Shown here: piece after piece, positions 28,481 to 37,331 of the stretch
How the letters are laid out: every line of letters begins with the position of its first letter
Position numbering within the stretch: the first letter of the stretch is position 1
DNA from: JAZDRH01 sp047470865
Lineage (GTDB): Bacteria > Pseudomonadota > Gammaproteobacteria > Pseudomonadales > Pseudomonadaceae
Direction: 5' to 3'
NCBI RefSeq assembly: GCF_047470865.1
Contig: NZ_JAZDRH010000013.1
Location: 1-64,000 of the forward strand
DNA: 64,000 nucleotides
Position numbers and translations under genes: made by a program
Notes under the pieces: generated by a model
Databases searched by the model: none
Told to the model about the DNA's origin: nothing
The model's input: the letters and a program-made list of their open reading frames with translations, nothing else

Positions 28481-29206
28481 CTAGAGACGGAATTCGTGCC
28501 CTAAGTAGACTTCTTTAACGGTTTCGTTGTTTAAAACAGTTTCAGAATCACCTTCTGCAATAATCTTACCGCTGTTAACAATATAGGCTTTTTCACAGAT
28601 ATCTAGTGTTTCGCGCACATTGTGATCAGTAATTAAAACGCCAATATTTTTACTTTTTAGATGATAAATAATCTGTTTAATATCACTAACAGAAATAGGA
28701 TCGACACCGGCAAAAGGTTCATCAAGCAAGATAAATTTAGGGTTGGTAGCTAAGGCGCGTGCAATTTCAACACGACGGCGTTCACCACCGGATAGACTCA
28801 TACCTAGGCTGTCGCGGATATGGGTAATGTTAAACTCTTTGAGTAAGCTTTCCATTTCTGCCATACGCTGCTCTTTTGAAAGTTCAGGGCGTATTTCTAG
28901 AATACTTAAAATATTTTCGCTAACCGTCATTTTGCGAAAAATAGAAGCTTCTTGAGGAAGATAGCCAACTCCAGACTTGGCTCGGCCATGCATAGGCAAA
29001 AACGTGATGTCTTGATCATCAATGCTGACGGTGCCATTATCTGAGCGTACTAAGCCTACTATCATATAAAAGCAGGTGGTTTTCCCAGCGCCATTTGGCC
29101 CAAGTAAACCTACAATCTGGCCACTTTCAATACGTATGCTGACATCATGAACTACAGTGCGCTTTTTATAGCTTTTGGCAAGGTGCTTGGCTGAAAGTAC
29201 GCTCAT
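28481..29206 (-). CDS. lptB: LPS export ABC ATPase LptB
   Basis: Cytoplasmic ATPase of the LptB2FGC complex that extracts LPS from the inner membrane. 241 residues: Walker A GPNGAGKT (36-43), signature LSGGERRRVEIARAL, Walker B FILLDEPFAGVDP and the switch His (LITDHNVRET). Begins 5 bp after lptA. Confidence 0.97.
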   Translation of the reverse strand: MSVLSAKHLAKSYKKRTVVHDVSIRIESGQIVGLLGPNGAGKTTCFYMIVGLVRSDNGTVSIDDQDITFLPMHGRAKSGVGYLPQEASIFRKMTVSENILSILEIRPELSKEQRMAEMESLLKEFNITHIRDSLGMSLSGGERRRVEIARALATNPKFILLDEPFAGVDPISVSDIKQIIYHLKSKNIGVLITDHNVRETLDICEKAYIVNSGKIIAEGDSETVLNNETVKEVYLGHEFRL

Positions 29207-29211
29207 AAGTA

Positions 29212-29739
29212 TTAGTTACCTGATTCTTTCTTAGGCTGAATAATCATATCAATGCGTTTATTACCAGTGCCGGTATTGCCACCTAAGCTGCCTGCGTTAA
29301 TGATTTGGCGTTTGGTGTCATAAACAATTTTCTCACCTTCAAAGGTATTACCTTGTTGGATGATTTTCCCATTACCAGTAATAACGACTCGGTCTTGGCT
29401 AACTAGATATTGAATTTGTTGCCCATAAGACTTAACCACTTCTTTGTCGACATCAGGTTTTTGCTCAAAGTAGGCAGGGCCACCATTAGAAGTAAAGGTG
29501 CGAATGCTGCCATCTGGGTTTTGTGTAATAGTGACAGTATTACCTTTTACAATCATGGTGCCTTGAGTCATGATTACATTGCCCTTGTAGACAGCAACGC
29601 GTTCTTTTTCATCAAGTTGACCTGTATCGGCCTGGATACGAATAGGTTGTTCACGGTCACTAGGCAGAGCTGTAGCTGTTAAGCTGCTCAATGTTAGGCT
29701 TAGTGCTAACAGCGTTTTATAATAATTAGCGAACTTCAT
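29212..29739 (-). CDS. lptA: LPS transport periplasmic bridge LptA
   Basis: 175 residues from the ATG at 29739 (MKFANYYKTLLALSLTL), with AGGTGAG upstream; this gives a normal signal peptide ending TATA-L. OstA-like beta-jellyroll (PIRIQADTGQLDE, NVIMTQGTMIVKGN) that polymerises as the periplasmic LPS bridge. It overlaps the lptC 3' end by 14 bases, so the two are translationally linked. Confidence 0.94.
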   Translation of the reverse strand: MKFANYYKTLLALSLTLSSLTATALPSDREQPIRIQADTGQLDEKERVAVYKGNVIMTQGTMIVKGNTVTITQNPDGSIRTFTSNGGPAYFEQKPDVDKEVVKSYGQQIQYLVSQDRVVITGNGKIIQQGNTFEGEKIVYDTKRQIINAGSLGGNTGTGNKRIDMIIQPKKESGN

Positions 29740-30322
29740 GCTCACCTCGAACATTTGACAACAAGTTAACTTTGCCGTCATTAATAAATGCTTCCATTCC
29801 GATTGCAGTGGTTGTATCTAGGTTGGTTTCCATGCGCACGGATTCTTTAGTTTTTGCGATATTTTCATCAGGTATATAGGTGAGGCGCTGAGTTGTTAGT
29901 ACGCTGTTCCGTTGTAGCTCGTCCATACGGCTAATTCGTACATTGTCAATTAACTCTACCTCTTTACCCGCTGGGCTTACTTCGCCCTTGTCACTAATAA
30001 TATGCCAAGGTATATCACTCGTTTTGCGATACAAGGACATATTGGGTCTATCGACGTAAGAAATATCAGTTTCAAGTATATGATCTAGTTTTTTGGCTAG
30101 TAGTACATAACGTAAATGACCTTCTTCATTAAACTGAATGCTTTCTGAGTTTGTTACAAAAAAATCAATAGTTTGTGTAGCCATATTTTGATCAGAATTA
30201 GTTTTGCTATCACTTGACCAGTCAATGTAACCCAGTGCCGCTAATAACAGGGCAAACGGCAAAAAGAAAATAGTGTAGCGAATATAGTTGGGTAATGTGG
30301 AAAAATTGAGCATCTGTCCCAT
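29726..30322 (-). CDS. lptC: LPS export protein LptC
   Basis: About 198 residues (or 195 from Met4). One N-terminal membrane helix (about 15-33) and a periplasmic jellyroll (DKGEVSPAGKEVELIDNV) that hands LPS from LptFG to LptA. Five bases after kdsC. Confidence 0.93.
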   Translation of the reverse strand: MGQMLNFSTLPNYIRYTIFFLPFALLLAALGYIDWSSDSKTNSDQNMATQTIDFFVTNSESIQFNEEGHLRYVLLAKKLDHILETDISYVDRPNMSLYRKTSDIPWHIISDKGEVSPAGKEVELIDNVRISRMDELQRNSVLTTQRLTYIPDENIAKTKESVRMETNLDTTTAIGMEAFINDGKVNLLSNVRGEHEVR

Positions 30323-30327
30323 CGCTA

Positions 30328-30864
30328 TTACAAATAAGAATTAAGTACGTTTTCCAATGATCCTTGAGCCGCCATAATAATTTGGCAAAACTCGCGTGCA
30401 GCACCTTCACCGCCTTTAGCTTGAGTGACATAGTCAGCATGGGCTTTAATGAAAGGCTCTGCATTAGCTACAGCAGCACCAAAGGCTACACGACGAATAA
30501 CGGCCAAATCGGGTAAATCATCGCCTAGATAGGCAACATTTTCGTAAGAAAGTTTAAGTGTGCTTAACAATTCATCTAAGGCTGTAAGCTTATCTTCACG
30601 GCCTTGATAAAGATGTGAAATGCCTAGATTTTTTGCCCGTAACTCAACTACTGCAGAGCGTCTGCCTGTAATAATAGCAGTATCTACTCCAGAGCGTTGT
30701 AGCATCTTAATGCCTTGGCCGTCTAAAGTGTTAAAAGATTTAAATTCACTGCCATCGGCTAGAAAATACAGACGACCATCTGTTAATACGCCATCTACAT
30801 CAAACACCGCTAAGCGTATGTTCTGTATCCGTTGTTTTAGTTCGGCTGCAAGTATTGGCGACAT
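30328..30864 (-). CDS. kdsC: KDO-8-phosphate phosphatase
   Basis: 178 residues, HAD superfamily C0 subclass; nucleophile Asp22 and acid Asp24 in FDVDGVLTDG, with GDDLPDL as motif III. Frees KDO for lipopolysaccharide. Its start overlaps the kdsD stop by one base. Confidence 0.95.
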   Translation of the reverse strand: MSPILAAELKQRIQNIRLAVFDVDGVLTDGRLYFLADGSEFKSFNTLDGQGIKMLQRSGVDTAIITGRRSAVVELRAKNLGISHLYQGREDKLTALDELLSTLKLSYENVAYLGDDLPDLAVIRRVAFGAAVANAEPFIKAHADYVTQAKGGEGAAREFCQIIMAAQGSLENVLNSYL

Positions 30865-31838
30865 TAGATTACCCCTGCTCGTAAAAGGTCATGCATAGTG
30901 ATGGCACCAATAGTTTGTTGCTTAGCATCCAATACAGGTAGCTGGCTAATTTTAAAATCTTCCATAATTTTTAGCGCCTGGGCGGCAAGCATATCAGGTT
31001 GAACAAATTTTCCACCTTTGGTCATTAGCTCATCTATTGTGGCTTGGCGAACATCAATTCCTTTGTCTAGCGCACGGCGTAAGTCGCCATCTGTAAAAAT
31101 TCCAGCAAGTTGGTTTTGTTCGTCCACGATAAGTGTCATGCCTAAGCCTTTTTTAGTCATTTCGAGCAAGGCAGCTTTTAACTCCATACCTGGTTGTACA
31201 CAAGGCAACTCATCGCCTTGATGCATAATATCTTTTACACGCAGTAAAAGACGGCGTCCAAGCGCACCACCTGGGTGAGAAAATGCAAAGTCTTCAGCTG
31301 TAAAGCCACGGGCTTCCAATAGTGCAATAGCTAAAGCATCGCCTAAAACCAAGGTTACAGTGGTTGATGAGGTGGGTGCCAAGTTGAGAGGGCAGGCCTC
31401 TTTTTCAACGCTGGTGTCTAAATTAACCTGAGCGCTTTGTGCCATGACAGATTGTGCATTGCCAGTCATGGTAATGAAGGGGATCCCCATGCGTTGGATA
31501 AGCGGAATTAAAGTAACCACTTCATTGGTTGTGCCTGAATTTGAAATGGCAAGTACGACATCATTTTGAGTGATCATGCCCATATCGCCATGGCTTGCTT
31601 CAGCAGGGTGAACAAAAAAGGCAGGGCTGCCTGTGCTGGCGAGTGTAGCCGCAATTTTGCGCCCAATATGTCCAGATTTGCCCATGCCTACAACAACAAT
31701 GCGACCTTTGCAGGCAAGCAGTAGTTGGCAGGCCTTTTCAAAGTCTGCATTAATGCGTTGCTTGAGGTGTTCAATAGCTTGCATCTCTAGAGAAATGGTG
31801 CGTTTAGCAGAATCTATTAAACTGATTGAATGGGTCAT
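30864..31838 (-). CDS. kdsD: D-arabinose-5-phosphate isomerase
   Basis: 324 residues from the ATG at 31838. SIS domain (about 30-175) with GMGKSGHIGRKIAATLAST and SHGDMGMI, and a pair of CBS domains (about 200-324). Makes arabinose-5-phosphate from ribulose-5-phosphate as first step to KDO. Transcribed away from mlaF; 158 bp between them hold both promoters. Confidence 0.95.
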   Translation of the reverse strand: MTHSISLIDSAKRTISLEMQAIEHLKQRINADFEKACQLLLACKGRIVVVGMGKSGHIGRKIAATLASTGSPAFFVHPAEASHGDMGMITQNDVVLAISNSGTTNEVVTLIPLIQRMGIPFITMTGNAQSVMAQSAQVNLDTSVEKEACPLNLAPTSSTTVTLVLGDALAIALLEARGFTAEDFAFSHPGGALGRRLLLRVKDIMHQGDELPCVQPGMELKAALLEMTKKGLGMTLIVDEQNQLAGIFTDGDLRRALDKGIDVRQATIDELMTKGGKFVQPDMLAAQALKIMEDFKISQLPVLDAKQQTIGAITMHDLLRAGVI

Positions 31839-31996
31839 GGGTCTACACTGCGGAAAAAAAATCAATTATACGCAATTTATTTCAAACGCTCACCTATCAT
31901 CTAGAGCAAAGCTTGGGAAGGTGACATAAACAGTGTATATTTGGCAGTTTGCAGGCGCTTTAAATCAGTAAAAATACTGGCGAAGGAGTGATTTAG

Positions 31997-32806
31997 ATGG
32001 CTAAAGGCGAGTTTGCCGTCGAGTTAAAGGGCGTCACCTTTAGTCGAGGCTCGCGTAAAATTTATGACAATGTCGATTTGCAAATACCGCGTGGTAGTGT
32101 TGTAGGCATTATGGGGCCATCAGGCTGTGGTAAAACCACGCTGCTGCGCCTAATCGCAGCCCAATTAATGCCTGAAAAAGGTCAAGTTATAGTTAATGAT
32201 AAAAATCTTCCTAGCCTTTCTCGCAGCGCTTTATTTGAAATGCGTAAACAGTTTGGTGTGCTATTTCAAAGTGGTGCTTTATTTACCGACTTAAATGTCT
32301 TTGAAAATGTTGCATTTCCTCTACGAGTTCACACAAAACTGCCCGATGAAATTATTTGTGACATTGTTTTAATGAAGTTACAGGCAGTAGGGTTAAGAGG
32401 GGCTATAGAGTTAATGCCAGATGAACTGTCTGGTGGAATGAAACGACGTGTAGCTTTGGCACGTGCCATTGCATTAGACCCAGAAATTCTTCTTTATGAC
32501 GAACCTTTTGTAGGTCAGGACCCTATTGCCAAAGGCGTGCTAGTACGCTTGATTCGTTTGTTGAATGATGCTTTAGGTATTACAAGTATTGTGGTTTCAC
32601 ATGATATCGCAGAGACAGCTAGTATTGCGGACTACATTTATGTTGTTGGAGATGCTCAAGTACTAGGTTATGGCACACCTGATGAGTTAATGAATTCAAC
32701 AGACCCAAGGGTGTTACAGTTTATGCAAGGCTCACCAGATGGACCTGTTCCTTTTCATTTTAAAGCGCCTAACTACCAAGAACAGCTGTTAGGAAAAAGA
32801 AAATGA
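31997..32806 (+). CDS. mlaF: Phospholipid transport ATPase MlaF
   Basis: 269 residues, ABC ATPase of the MlaFEDB complex: Walker A GPSGCGKTT (39-47), signature LSGGMKRRVALARA, Walker B LLYDEPFVGQDP. GAAGGAG precedes the ATG by 8 bases. First gene of mlaFEDCB; its end overlaps mlaE by 4 bases. Confidence 0.96.
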   Translation: MAKGEFAVELKGVTFSRGSRKIYDNVDLQIPRGSVVGIMGPSGCGKTTLLRLIAAQLMPEKGQVIVNDKNLPSLSRSALFEMRKQFGVLFQSGALFTDLNVFENVAFPLRVHTKLPDEIICDIVLMKLQAVGLRGAIELMPDELSGGMKRRVALARAIALDPEILLYDEPFVGQDPIAKGVLVRLIRLLNDALGITSIVVSHDIAETASIADYIYVVGDAQVLGYGTPDELMNSTDPRVLQFMQGSPDGPVPFHFKAPNYQEQLLGKRK

Positions 32807-33597
32807 TTAGCCTAATTGTTGAAAAACTAAGTTTGTTAGGGCGCTCTGGGTTAGCTGTTATTCGAGCAATGGGGCGCTCAGTGATTTTTTTAATGCACGC
32901 TATTTTAGGGCGTGCAAGTGCGGGTAAAGGCTTGCACTTATTGGTTAAGCAGCTTTACTCGGTAGGTGTATTATCTCTGCCAATTATTGTGGTGTCTGGC
33001 TTGTTTATTGGCATGGTTCTAGCTTTGCAAGGTTACAGTATTTTGGTGGGCTTTGGCTCAGAGCAAGCTGTAGGGCAGATGGTCTCTTTAACCTTGCTTC
33101 GTGAGTTAGGCCCTGTAGTGACAGCACTATTGTTTGCAGGGCGTGCTGGTTCGGCGCTGACGGCAGAAATTGGCAATATGAAATCAACAGAGCAACTATC
33201 TAGTTTAGAAATGATAGGAGTTGACCCTTTAAAGTATATTGTTGCGCCTAGGTTATGGGCAGGCTTCATTTCTATGCCATTGTTGGCAGCTATCTTTACT
33301 GTAGTTGGCATCTGGGGCGGGGCTATGGTGGCTGTAGATTGGCTCGGTGTATATGACGGCTCATATTGGGGCAATATGCAAAATAGCGTTAGCTTTGATA
33401 AAGATGTAGTTAATGGCGTTATTAAAAGTATTGTTTTTGCTTTAGTTGTTACTTGGATTGCGGTATTTCAAGGCTATGATTGTGAGCCTACTTCTGAAGG
33501 TATTAGCCGCGCTACTACCCGTACAGTGGTGTATGCATCTTTAGCTGTATTAGGTTTGGATTTTATTTTGACGGCTTTAATGTTTGGAGATTTCTAA
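32803..33597 (+). CDS. mlaE: Phospholipid transport permease MlaE
   Basis: 264 residues, MlaE family permease with five or six membrane segments; family core LRELGPVVTALLFAGRAGSA and the Glu-rich EIGNMKSTEQ motif. Partner of MlaF in the inner membrane. Overlaps mlaD by one base. Confidence 0.96.
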   Translation: MISLIVEKLSLLGRSGLAVIRAMGRSVIFLMHAILGRASAGKGLHLLVKQLYSVGVLSLPIIVVSGLFIGMVLALQGYSILVGFGSEQAVGQMVSLTLLRELGPVVTALLFAGRAGSALTAEIGNMKSTEQLSSLEMIGVDPLKYIVAPRLWAGFISMPLLAAIFTVVGIWGGAMVAVDWLGVYDGSYWGNMQNSVSFDKDVVNGVIKSIVFALVVTWIAVFQGYDCEPTSEGISRATTRTVVYASLAVLGLDFILTALMFGDF

Positions 33598-34061
33598 TGC
33601 GTGAGCGCACGTTAGAGTTAGTAGTCGGTTTGTTTTTGTTAGCCGGTATCTTCGCTTTAGTTTTATTAGCATTACGTGTAAGCGGGCTAAGCGTTGGCGG
33701 CGGGCAAGAAACCTATCGAGTTTATGCCTACTTTGATAATGTGGCGGGTTTAACTACCCGAGCCAAGGTGAGTATGGCGGGAGTTAATGTGGGTAAGGTT
33801 ACCGCTATTGAGTTGGATGAGTTTGTAAGCAAGGTGACTATTGAGCTAGATAAAAAAGTCAATTACATCCCCGCAGACAGTACTGCCTCTATTATGACTG
33901 CCGGTTTATTAGGTGAGAAATACATCAGCATTAGTCAAGGTGGTGATGCAGAAGTATTAGAAAATGAAAGCATAGTGTATGACACCCAATCCTCTTTAAT
34001 ACTAGAAGAGTTGATTGGGAAATTTTTATTAAATACTGTAAATAGTGATAAAAAGGATTAA
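33597..34061 (+). CDS. mlaD: Phospholipid-binding MCE protein MlaD
   Basis: 154 residues: one N-terminal helix (about 8-28) and an MCE domain (YRVYAYFDNVAGLTTRAKV, GLLGEKYISI) that forms a hexameric ring in the periplasm. Two bases before the mlaC start. Confidence 0.95.
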   Translation: MRERTLELVVGLFLLAGIFALVLLALRVSGLSVGGGQETYRVYAYFDNVAGLTTRAKVSMAGVNVGKVTAIELDEFVSKVTIELDKKVNYIPADSTASIMTAGLLGEKYISISQGGDAEVLENESIVYDTQSSLILEELIGKFLLNTVNSDKKD

Positions 34062-34063
34062 TT

Positions 34064-34699
34064 ATGTTGCGTTTTATACGTAATTTAGGTTTAGCTGTAA
34101 TGATGGTGTTACCTGTATGGGCACAGGCTAACACAGTAGAAACACCTTACACTGTAGTTAAAAATACAACAGATGCTTTACTGGCAGACTTAAAAGTCAA
34201 TAAAGAAAACTACAAACAAAATCCGCAATTGTTTTATCAGGCAATGAATAATATTTTAGCGCCTGTAGTAGATGTTGAAGGTATTTCGCGTAGTGTGATG
34301 ACTGTGCGCTTTGCTAACCAGGCAAGCCCAGAACAAATGGCACGCTTTCAAGAAAATTTTAAACAAGGATTAATGCAGTTCTATGGCAATGCACTGTTAG
34401 AATATAACAACCAGTCTATTCGTATTTTACCAGAAGCACGTCAGCGTAATCCTAAACGTGCCGAAGTGCAGATGGAAGTAACTGATACTAATGGCACAGT
34501 TTACCCTATGTCCTATACCATGGAGCTTAAAAATGGCCATTGGCAAGTACGCAATGTGATCATTAATGGTATTAATATTGGTAAGCTGTTTCGTGATCAG
34601 TTCGCAGAAGCTATGCAGAAAAACCGTAATAATTTAGACCTAGTTATTAATGACTGGGCAAATATTGTTGGCAAAGCTAAAGAAGGTAATAGCAAGTGA
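34064..34699 (+). CDS. mlaC: Periplasmic phospholipid shuttle MlaC
   Basis: 211 residues with a signal peptide ending WAQA (about 22). Tol-tol/Ttg2 fold (SVMTVRFANQASPEQMARF). Carries phospholipid between MlaA in the outer membrane and MlaD. Stop overlaps the mlaB GTG. Confidence 0.95.
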   Translation: MLRFIRNLGLAVMMVLPVWAQANTVETPYTVVKNTTDALLADLKVNKENYKQNPQLFYQAMNNILAPVVDVEGISRSVMTVRFANQASPEQMARFQENFKQGLMQFYGNALLEYNNQSIRILPEARQRNPKRAEVQMEVTDTNGTVYPMSYTMELKNGHWQVRNVIINGINIGKLFRDQFAEAMQKNRNNLDLVINDWANIVGKAKEGNSK

Positions 34700-35013
34700 G
34701 CCAAGCACAGGTTGCTTTAGAGCAAACGGGTATTCTGCACCTGAGTGGGGTATTGGATTACAGTACGGGTAACGCCTTGTGTGAACAAGGCAAAAAACTG
34801 ATTGCTAGCTGCAGCCATAGCAACATTGTTATAGACTGCGCACAAGTAAGTAAGTCAAGTAGTGTTGGTGTTGCTTTGGTCTTGGCTTTCATACGTGCTA
34901 CTTTAGCCAGCAGTAAAAACTATCAAGTGCGAAATTTACCTAATGATATGCAGCAAATTGCACAGGTATGTGGTTTAGAATCCGTATTAATCAGTCAGCA
35001 CCAGGCTGAATGA
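34696..35013 (+). CDS. mlaB: STAS-domain protein MlaB
   Basis: 105 residues, STAS domain (NIVIDCAQVSKSSSVGVALV) that binds MlaF and supports complex assembly. Starts with GTG inside the mlaC stop (GTGA), so translation is coupled. Confidence 0.9.
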   Translation: MSQAQVALEQTGILHLSGVLDYSTGNALCEQGKKLIASCSHSNIVIDCAQVSKSSSVGVALVLAFIRATLASSKNYQVRNLPNDMQQIAQVCGLESVLISQHQAE

Positions 35014-35043
35014 TAGACACCTTTTGATGTTGAGAGTTTTGGC

Positions 35044-35283
35044 ATGTATTTTGAAGAATTAAAGCAAGCTATTGAATCGGCTTTTACAGATGCTCATGTG
35101 GAACGTGATGGCGACTCCTGTAGTTTTACTTTATTAATCTGTAGTGATGAACTGGCAGCGCAAAGCCCAGTCAAACGTCAACAGGCTATTTATCGTGAAA
35201 TTAATCCATGGATTGCCGATGGACGTGTGCACGCGGTAAGTATGAAATTCTTTAATAAAGCAGCTTGGGCTGCTCGCGCGTAA
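35044..35283 (+). CDS. ibaG: BolA-family protein IbaG
   Basis: 79 residues; BolA fold with the conserved C-terminal motif RVHAVSMKFF. The family partners monothiol glutaredoxins in iron-sulfur handling. Always found between mlaB and murA in relatives. Confidence 0.9.
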   Translation: MYFEELKQAIESAFTDAHVERDGDSCSFTLLICSDELAAQSPVKRQQAIYREINPWIADGRVHAVSMKFFNKAAWAARA

Positions 35284-35299
35284 GAGTAATGAGATCTAG

Positions 35300-36565
35300 A
35301 TGGATAAACTGATTATTACAGGTGGTAATCGCCTTGATGGCGAAATCCGTATTTCGGGCGCCAAAAACGCAGCACTACCTATTCTAGCGGCAACTTTATT
35401 AGCAGATAGCCCAATTACAATTTGTAATTTACCGCATCTTCATGACATTACAACCATGATTGAGTTGTTTGGTCGTATGGGGGTTCAGCCTGTAATTGAT
35501 GAAAAACTCAGTGTTGAAATTGACTCCAGTACTATTTCTAGCTTAGTTGCGCCTTACGAGCTGGTAAAAACTATGCGTGCGTCAATTTTAGTGTTAGGCC
35601 CTATGGTCGCGCGCTTTGGCGAAGCAGAAGTTGCTCTACCCGGTGGTTGTGCTATTGGTTCTCGCCCTGTGGATTTACATATTCGTGGTTTAGAAGCATT
35701 AGGTGCACATATTGAAGTAGAAAATGGCTACATAAAAGCCAAAGCACCAGAGGGTGGTTTGCGTGGCGGTCAGTTCTTCTTTGATATTGTTAGTGTTACA
35801 GGCACTGAAAATATTATGATGGCTGCTGCCTTAGCCAAAGGCCGTTCAGTATTGAAAAATGCTGCACGCGAGCCAGAAATTGTGGATTTAGCGAACTGCT
35901 TAATTCAAATGGGAGCCAAAATTGAAGGTGCTGGTACAGATACCATTATTATTGATGGTGTTGATCGTTTGCAAGGTACAACCTATACCGTGATGCCAGA
36001 CCGTATTGAAACCGGCACCTATTTAGTTGCAGCAGCAGCCACTGGCGGTCGTGTTAAACTAAAAGATACCGACCCTACCATTTTAGAAGCCGTATTATCT
36101 AAATTACAGGAAGCCGGTGCTGATATACAAACAGGTGATGACTGGATTGAACTGAATATGCATGGTAAACGCCCTAAAGCGGTCAACCTGCGTACAGCGC
36201 CTTACCCAGCTTTTCCTACGGATATGCAAGCACAGTTTATTGCTATGAATGCTGTAGCAGAAGGGCAAGGTACTGTGATTGAAACAATTTTTGAAAACCG
36301 TTTTATGCATGTGTTAGAGATGCAGAGAATGGGCGCTAAAATTCAAATTGAAGGCAATACAGCTATTAGTTCTGGTGTAGCGCTTTTAAAAGCAGCACCT
36401 GTAATGGCAACTGATTTACGTGCTTCTGCAAGTTTAGTAATTGCCGCTTTAATGGCCGAAGGTGATACACTGATTGATCGTATTTACCATATCGACCGTG
36501 GTTATGAATGCATCGAGGAAAAAATGCAGTTACTTGGTGCAAAAATCCGTCGTATACCAGGTTAG
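35300..36565 (+). CDS. murA: UDP-GlcNAc enolpyruvyl transferase
   Basis: First committed peptidoglycan step; transfers enolpyruvate from PEP. 421 residues. Lys22-Asn23 in SGAKNAALP and the catalytic Cys117 (ALPGGCAIGSRP), the fosfomycin target, are present, as is the RASASLVIAALMAEG tail motif. Full length. Confidence 0.97.
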   Translation: MDKLIITGGNRLDGEIRISGAKNAALPILAATLLADSPITICNLPHLHDITTMIELFGRMGVQPVIDEKLSVEIDSSTISSLVAPYELVKTMRASILVLGPMVARFGEAEVALPGGCAIGSRPVDLHIRGLEALGAHIEVENGYIKAKAPEGGLRGGQFFFDIVSVTGTENIMMAAALAKGRSVLKNAAREPEIVDLANCLIQMGAKIEGAGTDTIIIDGVDRLQGTTYTVMPDRIETGTYLVAAAATGGRVKLKDTDPTILEAVLSKLQEAGADIQTGDDWIELNMHGKRPKAVNLRTAPYPAFPTDMQAQFIAMNAVAEGQGTVIETIFENRFMHVLEMQRMGAKIQIEGNTAISSGVALLKAAPVMATDLRASASLVIAALMAEGDTLIDRIYHIDRGYECIEEKMQLLGAKIRRIPG

Positions 36566-36569
36566 TTGA

Positions 36570-37199
36570 ATGTTAACAATTGCCTTATCAAAAGGGCGTA
36601 TTTTGGATGATACCCTGCCGCTATTGGAGCAGGCAGGGATTATTCCGACTGAAAACCCAGAAAAAAGCCGTAAACTCATTATCCCTACTACGCGCGATGA
36701 TGTACGTTTGCTTATTGTGCGTGCCACTGATGTGCCTACTTACGTAGAGCATGGTGCGGCTGACTTAGGCGTGGCTGGCAAAGATGTATTGCTTGAGCAT
36801 GGCAGTCAAGAGTTATACGAGCCATTAGACTTGCAAATTGCCAAATGTAAATTAATGACAGCAGGTGTCGCTGGGCAAGCTGAGCCAGTAGGGCGCTTGC
36901 GTGTGGCTACTAAGTTCGTCAATGTAGCTAAACGTTACTACGCAGAGCAAGGTCGTCAAGTGGAAATTATTAAGCTTTATGGCTCTATGGAGCTGGCGCC
37001 CTTAGTAGGCTTAGCGGATAAAATTATTGACGTTGTTGATACGGGAAATACCTTACGTGCGAATGGATTAGAGCCGCAAGACTTTATTTGCGAAGTAAGT
37101 TCTCGACTAGTGGTAAATCGTGCTTCAATGAAAATGAAGCATGGGAAAATTCAAGCACTCATTCAAACGCTAAGCCAAGCGGTTGATGCACGACATTGA
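36570..37199 (+). CDS. hisG: ATP phosphoribosyltransferase (short form)
   Basis: First step of histidine synthesis. 209 residues, the short form that lacks the regulatory domain and needs HisZ (not in this window). Motifs LTIALSKGRILDDTLPLL and VDTGNTLRANGL. 4 bp after murA. Confidence 0.95.
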   Translation: MLTIALSKGRILDDTLPLLEQAGIIPTENPEKSRKLIIPTTRDDVRLLIVRATDVPTYVEHGAADLGVAGKDVLLEHGSQELYEPLDLQIAKCKLMTAGVAGQAEPVGRLRVATKFVNVAKRYYAEQGRQVEIIKLYGSMELAPLVGLADKIIDVVDTGNTLRANGLEPQDFICEVSSRLVVNRASMKMKHGKIQALIQTLSQAVDARH

Positions 37200-37331
37200 T
37201 AGACACAAACTCCAGCGCTGTAAACTAGCGCTGCCTGTTTGCGTTTATACCTTCCATACTCGGGTGCCCACGTTTACAGGATAAAGTTATAACAGCGGCG
37301 CCTGAGTGTTTAGCCAAACTTGAGGCCTGCT

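Noticed and set aside
37200..37331. Histidine attenuator or riboswitch before hisD
   Set aside because: Only a 7-bp hairpin is seen, with no His-rich leader peptide and no T-run.
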